A stretch of DNA of 64,000 nucleotides from Clarireedia homoeocarpa (GCA_001465935.1 LNKV01000036.1:62001-126000); one strand, 5' to 3'. Numbered from the stretch's first letter, positions 11,229 through 24,717 are shown. Made by a program: numbers and translations. Notes: generated by a model not told the origin, from the sequence alone.

Positions 11229-12534
11229 ATGGGCAATGTGAGAGTATCCGAATGGCGGAAGCTTCCTGTAAGCTTGGCAGAGCTTTGTATAGATACTACT
11301 TTGCGCTGTGGACAGTCTTTCCGGTGGAAAAAAGCTGCAAAAGAGGATATTTGGTACGCGACTCCCTTTGAAGGTCGATATGGGGGCTGATATCGAAGAG
11401 GTCTTGCGCACTCTCTGGCCGCATAGTTTCACTCAAACAAGATTCAACACATCTTCATTATCGAACAATATTCCCCGATTTCAAATTACCATTGTCCCCT
11501 CCACCGTCAACGAAGACCACAGAAATCGATGAAGAGGAAGAGACAGAATCGTTGCTGCGGCGTTACCTCAACCTATCGCCCAATTTGACTGAATTATATG
11601 AGCAGTGGTCTTCAGTAGATCCAAATTTCAAGAAAAGAGCACCTAAGTTCACGGGAGTGCGTATTCTGAAGCAAGATGCATGGGAGGCGCTGGTGGGATT
11701 TATCTGTAGCAGTAACAATAATATTATAAGGATATCTCAGATGGTAAGTTCTGAATCAGTTCGATGCACAGTGTACGTCTAACCGTCCTACAACAGGTCA
11801 ATAACCTGTGTCTACATTATGGACCTCTGATCGGCCATGTTGGGGACCAGCCTTTTCATGATTTCCCACCAGCGGAAGCGTTAACTGGCGCAGGGGTAGA
11901 AGCACACCTGCGTGCGCTCGGGTTTGGATATCGAGCGAAGTATATTGCTCAGACGGCATCAGTAGTGGCAGACAAGCCTAAGGGGTGGCTCCGAAGCCTA
12001 TGCAATCCGGAAACCTTCGATATACCGTATAAAGGTGAAATACCTCCTGGGGGGCGAGAAGGATACAGAAAAGCTCATGATGAACTCCTTGCACTTCAGG
12101 GTGTTGGTCCCAAAGTTGCTGACTGTGTCTGCTTGATGGGATTAGGGTGGGGGGAAGCTGTCCCCGTGGACACCCACGTCTGGCAGATCGCCCAAAGAGA
12201 TTATAGATTTGGAAAAGGAAAACATAAAAGTCTCACCAAAGCCACGTATGACGCGATTGGCGACCATTTTAGAGCGTTGTGGGGAAAAGAAGCCGGATGG
12301 GCACACTCGGTCCTGTTCGCTGCTGACCTTAAAACATTTTCGGATAAGCTCGTTGCAAAGGTAGAAATTGATGTCGATGAGGTCAAAATTAAGCAGGAAA
12401 ATGGTGATATTTGGGAGGAGAAAAAGGTTGTAGTGAAGAGAGAGTATGCTATGGATGACGTGAAGGTTGAGGAAGAGCAGGAAGATATTAAGCCATCTGC
12501 CAGAAGTATGAGGGCGAAGAGGAGAAAACTGTAG
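11229..12534 (+). CDS. OGG1: 8-oxoguanine DNA glycosylase/AP lyase
   Basis: Removes 8-oxoG paired with C in base-excision repair. Exons 11229-11353, 11401-11743 and 11797-12534 give 401 aa. The 47-nt first intron (11354-11400) is required: without it the frame stops, and with it the sequence reads ...DIWSCALSGRIVSLKQD as in the family. Visible features are CGQSFRWK near the N-terminus, FICSSNNNIIRISQM, and the helix-hairpin-helix LQGVGPKVADC with catalytic Lys262, followed by VPVDTHVWQIAQRDY with the essential Asp281 and His283. The C-terminal 60 residues are acidic/basic with repeated VKxE stretches and a final KRRKL that could act as a nuclear localisation signal. Divergent from U2AF65; LCL3 follows on the same strand. 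Confidence 0.96.
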
Positions 12535-12859
12535 GAAACCGTAACAAATCTGTAAATATACTCATATCCCATGGCCTCCGTCACCAACAACACTCTTTGT
12601 TCCTTGATGGCTCATCTACAACTGAGAGCACAAGCACTGTGGTGTGGTTTGCCTAGATGATCAACTACCCCATGACTCATGAAACAATCATTTTACTTAG
12701 TGTGTATGTTCTTCATCCGAAGTATTTTCAAGTAGATGTCACTATCACGGAGAAGCTCCCTGGCTTTTCTGCAAAAAGCTTGGATCATAAAAAGACCCCC
12801 CTTTAGCGAATGATGTTCCTCCCCACACTCTTGCGATTTCTAGACTCCGCATCAACACG
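12535..12859. other. Spacer OGG1 - LCL3
   Basis: A 325-bp tandem spacer holding the OGG1 3' UTR and the LCL3 promoter/leader. I see no further gene or notable repeat. Confidence 0.5.
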
Positions 12860-13704
12860 ATGGGTTGGCTAGACTTCAACGCGAACTCCAAAAAGGAAAA
12901 AGAGAACAACAGATCGTCGGTTTCATGGGGTGACAATCTAAATGCGACGGATTGGTCGCACTATACGGATCCGAGAACGTTGGTTCCAACAATCCTCTTG
13001 ACAACTACTATTCTAATTTCCTCGCGCTTATACCGTGCCTACCTGCGCCGCATCCCAGAGGCAGCGTATGTTCGCCCTGGATTCTTCAGGAAGCGCAGTT
13101 TATTTGGTGTTGTTACTAGAGTGGGAGATGCAGATAACTTCCATTTATTTCATACACCAGGTGGTAGGCTTGCGGGTTGGGGTTGGTTGCCGGGACGAAA
13201 GGTAATACCTGAGAAGAAAGATCTTAAGGGGAAGACGGTAAGACCTGGCCATATAACCTGCCCTCGTGTCATGAAGCTCATACGGATCCTCCGCAGATAC
13301 ATGTTCGACTCGCAGGAATCGACGCGCCGGAAGGAGCGCATTTCGGCAAATCAGCTCAACCCTTCTCGGCGGAAGCTCTAGCATGGCTCAAAAACTATAT
13401 CCTCGATCGTCGGGTGCGCGCATATATATACAAGAGGGATCAGTACGATCGCATAGTAGCAACAGTCTACGTACGGCGGTTTCTTTTCCGGAAGGATGTT
13501 GGGTTGGAAATGCTCAAGGCAGGAATGGCGACTGTTTATGAGGCCAAAATGGGCGCCGAGTTTGGGGATTTCGAGGAAAAGTACCGAGCGATCGAGGAGC
13601 AGGCGAGGAGGAAGAAATTGGGGATGTGGTCGGGAAAAGCGAAAGATTATGAAAGTCCAAGAGACTATAAGAGTCGTATGGCTACTGCCAATCCGCCGAA
13701 ATGA
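12860..13704 (+). CDS. LCL3: Membrane-anchored staphylococcal-nuclease-like endonuclease LCL3
   Basis: Two exons, 12860-13237 and 13297-13704, encode 261 aa. The intron 13238-13296 joins KDLKGKT to IHVRLAGIDAPEGAHFG. The protein has a short hydrophilic N-terminus (MGWLDFNANSKKEKE), one transmembrane segment at about 40-60 (LVPTILLTTTILISSRLYRAYL), then an SNase/thermonuclease fold: VTRVGDADNFHLFHTPGG, AGIDAPEG, the Arg/Glu-containing YKRDQYDRIVATV and GMATVYEAK. The sequence matches the fungal LCL3 family closely along its length. Yeast Lcl3 is reported as mitochondrial/membrane-associated; its substrate in filamentous fungi is unknown. The start is the family-consistent MGWLDF. Confidence 0.95.
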
Positions 13705-16052
13705 ACAAAAAGCACGATACCCCATACCTTTTCTTTTCTCCATGAAGATATAAATTAGACAAATTGTAATAGACCCTGTTTGGTGGCCAGGAAGTGGCAT
13801 GTAAATCTCGATCTTGGGGGGAACTCTCCATACTTTTCTCTCAAGGTACCGGGTCATATTCCATAGACTTTAATCTTGACGTATAAGGGCGTAGAAGGGA
13901 TGGACTTGAATCATGACATGTTTCTTCATGCGTATCAATCTGTACCCTTTTTTTTTTCCCGGGGGAGCACAGCCATTTTGCGCGGGCACCGGAAACACGA
14001 CTGTCAAATGTAGTGTTTGAGATGGCAGTGCGAATACAGTAGCTAGTTGCATTCCGAAAACAAGCCATGGCAACGGCGGGGTTGGGGAGAAATGGAGGAC
14101 CGGCCGGTACAAAGTATTTACTTGTACAAAGTACAACAGAGAGCGAGGAATGGCGGCGGCGGAATGGTTGCTATGAGACGGGGACGTTTTACATAGTACT
14201 CAGTACTCGACTGTTACTATTCATAGCAGCCACATACGTACTCTCTGCAGTGCTAGTGATTCATTTCCTACTGCGCAGCCGAAGATCAAGCACCCAATTC
14301 GTATTTGGGCACAAGCACGAGCACGAGCACGACTTCTGGAGCTTCTAGAGCTTTTGGAGCTTTTGGAGCTTTCACCAAATCCCTTCCCCATTAACAATCC
14401 CCATTGCCAATTTGGCAAGCAGCACGGATATGCCCTGTTGTGCCTGGAAGCGTTTCACCGCCCAAAGGCTAAGTCCCCAGAAATCCCATCCAATCCAATT
14501 CAAGCCAACCCACCACTTTTCACACCTTTTCCCTTCCCCTTTGGTGCGCTCTTCAACTCCCACCTTTCCCAAAACTCTCTCTCTCTCTCTCCTCTTTCCT
14601 CTCTCCCACTCTCCCACTCTCCCACTGTCGCTGCGGAATCCACCCCAAATCCATTTCCATACCTACCTTTGTCACTCTTTTTTAACTCTCTTCCCTTTTT
14701 CACGCCAAACCCCGCCCTCTTTTCCCATCTTCTTGTGTGGTGCATTTAATTGTTGATATCTGTGTCAATCTGTGTTGTTCTTTGCTGCCCGAGACTCGTA
14801 CAGCAACCGGACCGGTACGTGTTACAACTTTACCACCCATTTCCCCCCTGTTCACCCGTTTGTGCATAAGCTGGTTGTCGAATCATCTTCAACACTCGGA
14901 TTCACAGTGGTTGTTGTCCAATACGAGGAAGAGGAAAGGGATCCAAGTGAGCAAATGAGGACAAGAGCAAGAGGGGGAATATCGGGAAATGCAAGAAGAG
15001 AAAGGAGAGATTTCTGCTTACACAAAACTAACATATTTTTCTTTTCATTAATTGAAGAACAACAGATTCAAAACCCCATCCAAACAAACCCTACACTCAT
15101 TTTCCACATCCGTCCAGTCGATTTACTCGTTATTCACTTTCGTTTTCAACTTCCATACCCGTCTTGATCCAGATACACGCCGTTCTCCCGTTCTTCGTGT
15201 CATCCATCTAAAGCCATCTTCTCGCTCTTCAAACGGTCCAGAATTTCATCGGATTCGCAATCGGCCATTCATCATCGATTCAAACAACCCAATTTCGCTT
15301 GTGTCTCCTCTGAGCAGTAGCAAAACCATCCATCCCCCCTCGAACGGACCCAAACTCCACCAAAAGCCTCGACTAGGTAGACCAGCGTCCTGCATCCTGC
15401 ATCCAGTATACGCCAAAACGGATCATAATATCTCAAGAAAATAATAACCTCATAGGCGCAACAAACAAAAAAAGACAAATCATTTCTTCCTTACATACAA
15501 ATCTTCGACAAGACTTTCTTGGGATCTTATTTTCAGATTCAAAATATAGACTTACGAAAGTACCTCACCAAACCGTTTTAACAGGCTTCCGTTCCTGGTT
15601 CCTGAACACCCGAGGCCCACCGTTCAGCCCAGCGCAAGAAGAAGAAGAAAAAATAACCGTCTATTCATTTATTAGTCCACCCTAGCGAATCTAGTCGGGT
15701 CCAATTGAGTCCAATCACCTTTCCGGACGTTGAGATTGCCATCATCTAGAGGATTGTCTCCTCCATTCAATTTGACCTTCGCCATCAACACGACATTCGT
15801 TATTTGTGAGATAAGTCTGGAAAAAAAAAAAGAAAAGAAAAAAAAGGATACGACACTCAATAAAGTGAGCTAGAGGAGGTTTTAATCGTCGACAATTCGA
15901 AAGGCAATCGGGAACAATCAAATGGCATAGAGCCTGCGCGTCTGGCTAATGCAATTATTTGGGTTGTGAAGACGAAGCAATTGAGCTCGTCCCCCCAACG
16001 AACCCACCATACTGATTAATTATTTATTAATACTCTTCACAGAGGGTCAGCG
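13705..16052. other. Long 5' region of RAX2
   Basis: About 2.35 kb with no convincing coding frame; it probably contains the RAX2 promoter and a long leader. Seen in it: a T10 run followed by CCCGGGG at 13950-13967; three GAGCTTTTG-type repeats at 14339-14371; a CT-rich tract with TCTCCCAC repeats at 14576-14627; and a purine run (A/G) at 15820-15846. A TTCACAG just before the start (16036-16042), preceded by TTAATA/TGATTAAT, could be the acceptor of a 5'-UTR intron. Short frames here are Pro/Ser/Phe-rich products of pyrimidine tracts. Confidence 0.5.
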
Positions 16053-19000
16053 ATGAGGTTCTCTTCATTGCTGAGCCCCTTCGCCGGCGACTCACAATCT
16101 CTGTTAGGACTCTCCTTATTGTTGGCCTCCTTAACGCCTTCAACAACCGCGATTACCTTCAATCCAGTACCATCACCAAATCTCGATCTATCGCATCTTG
16201 GTCGCGTAGGACTTGCGGGGGACTTTAATGGAATATCGTTATATCAATTTGAAGGACAAAACGAAAATGGTTTCATCACAAATGGCAGTCAGTCTATCAT
16301 GGCAAGATTTCCAAATGGAGGATTCGCGACATTGGCATCCGCCGATGCTGGAATCGCGGCAATGTGCCCATATTTCTCATCAAATGGTACACTTGCAGGA
16401 GTTGTGATCGGTGGAAATTTCACGAGTTTAGGGGACATCGAATCACAGGGTGTCGCATTGTTCAATCCAAATACTTCAGCAATTACCGCACTTCCAGGGT
16501 TATCCGGTCAGGTCTCTGCTCTTCTGTGTGATGAATCATCGAATACGGTTTATGTTGGAGGTAGCTTTAGGGGCGCGAACTCAACGAACGCGATCGCTTG
16601 GGCTGGAGACAGCTGGGTCAATCTCCCATTTGCTGGATTTAATGGTCCCGTATCATCAATCGCGAAGGCTTCGAATGGGCACATAATTTTCGGAGGGTCG
16701 TTCACTGGATTGGGTAACGCAACTGGACCTAGAGAACCAGATCAACAAATTATCAACATCTCTGGTGCTAACATCACGAGTGGCGCCTCAACTACAACTA
16801 CCGGCTTCAGCGATCCGAGGAATATTGTATGCAAGACGGACGGTACTGACGGCCCCGGAAATACCTGGTTACTCGCAGACAAATCTCCTGGATTCTGGAA
16901 TGCGAGCTTTGGTTTTGGATTTACCCCCACAAAGCTGAGGTTATGGAATACACATCTAGATGGTAGAGGAACAAAAACTTTCAGATACACAGCTATGCCG
17001 ATCAATGGGATCATGAACCTTACCTATATTAATCCCGACACAGGCGCCAATACTTCATGCTCTTCCGAGTGCCATCTAAGCAGCAACAGCAGTGTGAAGT
17101 ATCAGGACTTCCACTTCGTCAACATGGTCGGTATGGATGCTTTCCGTATTGATATATCTGATTGGTATGGGAATGGTGGAGGTTTGGACGGCATCGAACT
17201 TTTCCAGGATGACATATTCGCCTATGCTATCAATGATTTCAACGAACCAACTTGCGCCGGACTCTCAGCTGCATCTAATGCAACCAAAAGCGGACCATGG
17301 GTTGTTACCCCATCTCGGCAAAGCGTCGCGGATTATCTCACAGCAACCTTCGATAGTAGCACTGTTTCGTCAAGCTCGGGTTCTGTTGTGTTCTACCCAG
17401 ATATAAGACAATCTGGTAATTACTCAGTGAACATGTATACGCCGGGATGTCTTCAAGACAATAGCTGCGACACTCGAGGCATGGTGGTTGTGAATGGCAC
17501 AATGGCTAGTGGCACTATCAACGAATCTTTCAAAACTACACTCTATCAGACAAACGATTACGATAAATATGACCAAATCTACTTTGGTTACATCGAGGCC
17601 GGCAGTAGCTCGTTCCGTCCATCTGTTACGCTATCACCTGGGTCTGCTCTTACTGCTGGAACTTTCACCGTCGTCGCTCAGCGTGTTGGCTTCACTTTGA
17701 TCAATTCGACTGGTGGTCTGAATGGCATATTCGAGTATGATCCTGAGCAAGCGGTCATCAATACTTCAGACTTCCAGAACTCTACGTTCGACCAAGCTGG
17801 TATGGATCTCAACACTGGAGCAGAAGTCAATGCGATTGTCACATCTGGCAGCACTACATTTGTGGGCGGGAACTTTTCAACCTCGACCTACAAGAACATT
17901 CTTTCTATATCGAGTTCCAGCACTGCTTCATTGGTCTCGGGAGGCTTGAACGGAGAGGTTGTCACCATGGCACTTCAAGACAAGACTTTATTCGTGGCCG
18001 GTAACTTCAGTAATACCAACACTGCTTCTACCACAGGTCTAAATAACGTTGCGGCCTATGACACCGAGAAGAATACCTGGAGCCCTCTGGGGGCTGGTGT
18101 TAATGGACGAGTCATGTCTATCGTACCCCTCTCTCTAAACGTCACTGCAAACGTGCCTGAGACTGTCATCACACTAACAGGAGATTTCAATGAGCTCAAT
18201 GCTTTCGGAAGCAACAGCTCGGTGTCAGTTGATGGGTTCGCTATCTGGGTCCCATCTCGAAGCAACTGGCTGCAGAACCTCAATGCCGCGACAATGTCCA
18301 TTAATGGTCGACTGACTGCAGCAGTCGATGTTTCCGGCGAATACTTCTTTGCAGGTTCTCTATCATCCTCCCAGCTGGGTGCTAACGGTGTCGCTTCTCT
18401 TTCATCGGGCCTGGGACTCTTCCCTGTCAACATCCAGCCGACTCCTCAATCGCAATCTTCCTCGAGCTTGTCCAAAAGAGATGGTTCTAGTACGCAAAAT
18501 GTCACAGGCGTTGCCACCGGACTGTTTTATGAGAATGGCGGTCAAAACATCACTATTCTCGGTGGTCACTTCACAGCGACCGCATCTAACGGCATGGAAG
18601 TCAATAACCTCGTCTTCATCGATGGCGCAAATGGCAACACTGTTACTGGGCTTGGATCATCAATCTCAAATGACTCCAGCTTCCTCGCCTTGGCCGTAGA
18701 GAACAACATGTTGTATGCTGGTGGTTCTGTTACAGGCACTGTTAATGGAGCAAACGTCGATGGACTTATTTCATATAATCTTAAAACTTCATCGTTTGAT
18801 ACCCAGGCGCCGGCCTTGGGAGGAGATTCGGTCGTCGTCAACGATATCGCTGTAAGGACAAAGAATGGAGATGTCTACGTTGGCGGTAGCTTTACTCAAG
18901 CTGGTTCTTTAGACTGTCCTGGTGTCTGTCTATTTACAGCTTCTTCATCTCAATGGAACCGTCCAGGAACTAATCTTAATGGGACCGCAAATGCTATGCT

Positions 19001-19805
19001 CTGGTCTAACGATTCTACTTTGATTGTAGGTGGCGCACTGACAGTCGATGGCGGAAATGTATCCTTAGCATCTTACAACGTCAAATCACAAACTTGGACC
19101 ACCTTCAACGGAGCGAGCGCCATTCCTGGACCTGTTACTGCTCTTACCGCGGCCACTGGTGATATCTCGCAACTGTGGGTCGGTGGAACGGCAACGAATG
19201 GTTCAGCTTTCCTCATGAAGTACGATGGTTCCTCATGGAACTCGGTCGGTGACGTTTTCGGGAGTGGCACAACTGTTCGCGGCCTCCAAGTGATGCCACT
19301 TTCTCAGAAGCATGAAAATTCTAATCTTGTTCCGAACGACCAAGCTTTGATGGTCACTGGTGCCATGGTCTTACCAAACTTTGGAAATGCCTCCGCTGTA
19401 CTTTTCAACGGCATAAGCTTTCAGCCATTCGCACTTACTAGCACTGCTGCCAACACTGGAGGTAGTCTGTCGCAAATATTCTCTCAAGAGAATAACTTTT
19501 TCAAATCACCAGGTATGTAAACAGTTCTACTATTCACATGATCACCATCTAACGTATCTATAGGGCATCATTTGGCAGTTGGCCTAGTTGTACTCATCGC
19601 GCTGGCTATTGCTCTCGCCTTAATATTCCTCCTTGTCGTCGCCGGCGTTCTGGCCGAACGTATTAGACGGAAACGCGAGGGCTATATGCCTGCTCCCACA
19701 AATAGCTACGACAGGAATAACGGAATGTCGAGAATTCCTCCGCAGCAACTTTTTAGCTCATTAGGTCATGGCCGGACGGGAGTAGAAAAAGCACCGATGA
19801 TTTGA
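16053..19805 (+). CDS. RAX2: Polarity/bud-site protein Rax2, type I membrane protein
   Basis: Cell-cortex marker of growth sites, working with Rax1 in yeast and affecting hyphal polarity and septation in filamentous fungi. Two exons, 16053-19512 and 19564-19805, give 1233 aa. The N-terminal 35 residues hold a signal peptide (LLGLSLLLASLTPSTTA). The long ectodomain shows repeated kelch/propeller-like motifs of the type FVGGNFS, LFVAGNFS, VYVGGSF and WVGGTAT, and many N-x-S/T sites. The 51-nt intron sits directly before the single TM (about 1155-1185, AVGLVVLIALAIALALIFLLVVAG). The cytoplasmic tail has RRKREGYMPAP and ends in the conserved PPQQLFSSLG...GVEKAPMI. Length and tail match family members. 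A Lys-Arg at about 808-809 (SLSKRDGSS) could be a Kex2 site. Confidence 0.95.
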
Positions 19806-20876
19806 ACGACAATATTACGACGGCGTAATGGGCAGGGACTTGGTTTGGTGGCGTTCTGGATAGGCTTATATGCCCTTTCACTTTTAATTTTCGTTGTCCA
19901 TGTTTTTTCGGCATACCCCTTCACAAGTTTTTTCTTTTCTTTTTTTAACATATTCAGAGCAACGTCACTAATTGCTCCTGTGGAGCAACCCGCCTTTGCT
20001 TTACTTTGCTCCCTTAATTAACGACACAAGAGTGTGCTCGATTTAGCGGTTTTGCAAAAAGACTTTATATTCTTCTTCACATTCAAGCAAGCTTAATGTT
20101 TACACCTACACCAACACAACGACAAAACTCGATCTATTTTTCTACCTTTCTCAACCTCTCAATATCTCTCTTTCTCTTTGTACAAAGATCCATGAATAAA
20201 AACAAAAAAGTGTGTTCCTGCAGTCACCGTCACAAAGGCTGCGAGGTGGAATTGGTTTGGGATGGGATGGAATTATTTGATTTGGGTGGTTTTCAGTGGT
20301 GGTTGTTGCTTTGATCGGATAGTCCCTTACCAATGAGCCTTGTGTATGTTTGTCAATTTGTTTTAGTAGCGATGATGGAATGGGAAGGAGAGGCGAGAGC
20401 GAAGGGGCGAGAGGCAAGTAGAGGTGGCGGGTATGTAGATCATGGGGTAGAGGGGAGTGGGATATAGATGGAATAGGAGAGGAGAGCGGGGGAAAAGGAA
20501 GAGGGAAAGAGATAGTAGTGAATGAATGGAAATACCTCTCGAATCTATCTGTGCGTTTCCAATTTCATACTCTGTGACGTGATTTATGTGGTGGTTGGAG
20601 GTATTGTGAACACTTTGCATGATCTATATTTGTTTCCTATTATATTTCAGTGGAGGAGATGTTCGGGCGGCTCTTGGCAACATTAGCTAGTAGGTAACCC
20701 ACGACGCTGGACTGTTTGCATATGAGATTATACTACGTGTTGTGGATCCCCAAGACAGACAGACAGACCTCAGTAGCTGGTATTTGCAGAACAGCTCTGG
20801 CGTGTACGATTGTATACGTGATTGTGTTCCCAGCTAGTCATTCATTAGACTTGGTAATTAATGTCCTGGGTAGGGC

Positions 20877-20926
20877 GGGATGGGATGGGATGGGATGGGA
20901 TGGGATGGGATGGGATGGAATGGGAT
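20877..20926. repeat. (GGGAT)10 microsatellite
   Basis: Ten consecutive 5-bp GGGAT units, one of which reads GGAAT. The G-runs on one strand could form quadruplex-like structures. Confidence 0.95.
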
Positions 20927-21038
20927 AAGCAGGAGAGAGTGGAGTTGGTAGGTTGGTGATGGATGATTTGTAGGAAGAGAGGGGGGGTTGAGGGGATAGA
21001 GTTGTGAGAGTAGAGAAGAGAATAATGAGGGGAGAGGA

Positions 21039-21102
21039 GGTGAGGGGAGAAGAGGGTGAGGGGAGAAGAGGGTGAGGGGAGAAGAGGGTGAGGGGAGAAG
21101 AG
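21039..21102. repeat. 16-bp minisatellite, 4 copies
   Basis: Four identical copies of GGTGAGGGGAGAAGAG in tandem, inside a longer purine-only tract (about 20975-21115). Confidence 0.95.
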
Positions 21103-22860
21103 GAGAGGTTGATAATATAGTGAATACTAGAAGGAATAGTAGGCATTGAAATGGGCGGAATACAAATATAAGTTGAGGTTGGTTGTCTTAAACAGAGAAC
21201 AGCATGGATTTTTTTATTTTTTTTTTAATCTTTAATTTTATTTTTATTTTTGATGTACTTGAGAGGTTACCAGTGCTCGTGTAGTGGAGAACCTTGGGGA
21301 AGAATTTTTTTAGAGGACATTCTATACGGTGGAATAGCCTTCGACGCGAAGGAATAGTTTTCGAAGCGAACAAAAGGACCGTATAATAGAAGAGAAACAG
21401 GAAGTAAGTAATACGTGAGACGTGCTTCCTGAATAAAGAATTGGTTAGGAGAAGAAATTCGTGGTTGTATCCATCCTACAGCAAACCGCACAAGTACTTA
21501 ATTGGAATCATGAGACGGGCTTTACACGATTAATGAACTGCCATGAATATTTAGGAGCAGAGCACACACCACTTAGACGTAGATGAGATGGAAGAACAAG
21601 CAATGAAAAGCCGAAGTGAGCTGCTGTGGCGTGAGATATAGAGTTATTGAGAAGCTCTCCAGCAGCCAGTAAGTAGATCGGATCATTTATTTAGGTTGAC
21701 CACCTTGGAATTCGGAGACAAGAGGCAGGACTGACAGGGTTTGGATATTCTGCTTAGATTGAAGGGAATAGTGTATAGGTCTTCGAAAACAGTTATTCGT
21801 GCAAGCTCTTGCGCAGGGCTTTATGAGTATTGATCTATTTGGTTTTGAACTGCATAAGACTATGATTATCCGGAGAGGTTTTCGATGACTAGAAATATAC
21901 GGATCGATCCCAAGACAAGTACTCATGAATGTAAGAGATAATGCCATAACCACATTAAAGATATTCTGACAGCCGGAGCTGCAGCATTTCTTACCTAGAA
22001 CGGTGTAAAATGATCAACTTTTTGTGCTTCGATATCGAAAACGTCTGTAGGAAACACATCTGAGAAGTTTATCGTTCGCACAGTGGGCTAGAGACTGATG
22101 TATATGAAGCCATAGTGCCCAAAGAGTTTCAATGATATAACAGACGTGAGATACTAACTGGCGATATAGCAGGTACCATCCAATGTTGAGTCTTTACACA
22201 GCCTATCCCAAGCCGCCGACATGGCTAGATGCGCTTCCTGTGCTCATGCGACGCCATATCTCGATCCATCGATGGGTTCCGAAGTGCAGGTGGGAGGATC
22301 CGCAACTAGCAGTGACTACCTGAGTAGTTGTAGTCAGGTATATGCAACACGACATACATTCTAGAAAAGGAGATTGTTGAATCGCTGAATTCAATGCATT
22401 GGATGAAGCAATCGTTGATTCGGGCAATGCACGAGATGTCATTTTTTAAGCCCATATTGTGACGGGCTTCCATCAACAATCGAAGTAGTTGACAGAACAG
22501 GACAGCAGTAGTCACTGCGAGCCATATATCATGCAACGTCCAACTATCGATCTTGATGCTGCAACTGCACAGCTTATTTCCTTCCACTTTTGCTCTCAAT
22601 TTCACCTCAACCACAATCATGCCCATTACGTTACACAACCCGCCCTGTCCTTGAGAACTGAGAACTAGTACTAGCAGTGCAGCATTGTATAACAAACAAC
22701 GCAAATTCACCCCCTAATATCCATCCATCCATCAAGTCAAGCCTCCCCTTTCTCCTAGAAAGGAGCACTTTATCGAATCATGAAAGCACACAGCGACCCG
22801 CTCAATCCCATCCACCTCTACCTTTCTCGTCTCCCTCCTGTCTGGCTTGCATAACTTTGA

Positions 22861-23000
22861 CAACCCACTATAGACAACCCACTATAGACAACCCACCATA
22901 GACAACCCATCATAGACAACCCATCATAGACAACCCATCATAGACAACCCATCATTGACAACCCATCATAGACAACCCATCATAGACAACCCACCATAGA
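22861..23000. repeat. 14-bp minisatellite, 10 copies
   Basis: Ten tandem units with the consensus CAACCCATCATAGA. The edge units read CAACCCACTATAGA or CAACCCACCATAGA, and one inner unit has ATTGA. Edge variants with a homogeneous centre are typical of slippage or unequal exchange. Confidence 0.95.
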
Positions 23001-24046
23001 ACGAACCACCATCACCCTAACCACAAAAGAGCCAACCCACATGACAGCGAACCCTTCCTCTACACAAAACTAAACCACACAGCGCTGTCTCACTACTAGA
23101 ACTATCTAGCTCCCAAGCTACTACCGTTCTGTCCATCAACTAGGCTCAATGCAGAGAAACCATTGAACGGGAATAAAACGTCTATCGAAAGATAGAAGAC
23201 TGTAAAGAAACATCCGCGCTTACCTTCCATCCTCTCTTCCAATCCCCCTTCTCGCCCTACCCAAACTATCTTCCCTCCCTGTCATGTTCCGCCCTGCCTT
23301 ACACTAACAGTGTCTTGCTCTGCTGTTTTTCCTTCTTCATTTTCTTCTGCTCCAGACACCCCCCCCCGCGGGCGAGACAAGAACATAGTTCTATTGTCCT
23401 AGTCGGTCCGTCTGTCTGTCTATCATACCCGAATCCTATCCTATCCCAATCACCACGGGCTGATACATACAGCCAACAAACAAACACACACCTGCATCGC
23501 AATTACCGTACAACCCGGCATCTCTTCTCCTCCACCAAAAAACCCCAGATACCTCGCTCATGGAGCTATATATAGAACCGCCCATACCATCCCAATCCAA
23601 ATTACCATATCATCTCCCCCTGCCCTGCCCTTCCCTGCTTACTCTTCACCATCTTCACCATCTTCACCAACAGAGAAAAAAAGAGCAAGCTCAACCGGCG
23701 ATCATCCAAAACAAAACAAACAAAACATACTTATCGGATCACCCACCCAATCAAAACCCTATCCCATCCCATCTTCACTCAGCTTTTCACCATTTTCCAA
23801 CTATCCGTTTCATTTCCCGTTCCCCTTGCTCTTGCCCTTGCCCTTGCCCTTCCCCCTGCCTTCGAGAAGGAAACCATAGAACGATTAACGAGAGACATTT
23901 GTGTTCTTCCCTTTCCCTTTCTCCAGTAGTCGCGGCGTTGAGCGAGTGAGTGAGAATGTTTCATATTCATCAGGGGTACGGGCCCCCCTTTCCCAATTTC
24001 CTTTTCTGCCAGAGAAAGAATAGAGAGTGGGGGCCAGATTACATAA

Positions 24047-24063
24047 GCTAGCTAGCTAGCTAG
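24047..24063. repeat. (GCTA)4 tetranucleotide repeat
   Basis: A palindromic GCTAGC-type run of four GCTA units plus G. Confidence 0.9.
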
Positions 24064-24657
24064 TTTTTGTTTTCTCTCTTCTACGGCAGGGGGTGCATAT
24101 GATAGGGCAATATTGATTTGATGGCTGGATTGCGGAGAACACAGCCCGCCAATCAAGCCAGTCAATTGACTAGAGCTCGGAGAAAGGAAAAAAAGAAAGA
24201 AAAGAAAGTACCGGCAGTGCGGAGGATGCTCCGAAGAAAGCTCTCCCGCTCTGTCCTTCTAGCAATACCGATGGCTCACTCTGCTACTTTTGATACCTGA
24301 GGATGGAAAGAAGAAGAAGAGAGAGTATTGTACGAAATAGAAAGGGAATGAATGTGTTTTCGTTTTCCCCATCTCAATTCCGATCCCAATTCTCAATCTG
24401 CTTTTCCTTTCCAGTGCAATGTCCACAATACATCTGTCCCCATCCATTCATTCATTCGTTCATCCATCATCGATCCTAAACCCCAAGGCACACACACACA
24501 ATAAATTAACTACTCCACAACCAATGATTCCCTCCCCCCCTGCACCTGCTCCTTACCCCTGACTTTAATCCCAGACCAGCCAAAATCCTTTTGACGCAGA
24601 CTGCAAGCCACTTCCGTCATAGGTCTCACTTCGAAGTTGCACTGCAGTTTGTGTGTG

Positions 24658-24717
24658 TGTATGTACAGTACGAAGTAAATTGAACTGTACTGTACTGCTA
24701 CGCAAACTGTACATACA
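24658..24717. repeat. 12-bp inverted repeat
   Basis: TGTATGTACAGT at 24658-24669 and its exact reverse complement ACTGTACATACA at 24706-24717, separated by 36 nt that themselves contain GTACTGTACT palindromic words. Could form a hairpin in RNA or DNA. Confidence 0.8.

Noticed and set aside
22306..22710. 134-codon minus frame with a signal-peptide-like N-terminus
   Set aside because: Further hydrophobic stretches, irregular Cys spacing and no homologue I recognise; could be checked by RNA-seq but not supported from sequence.
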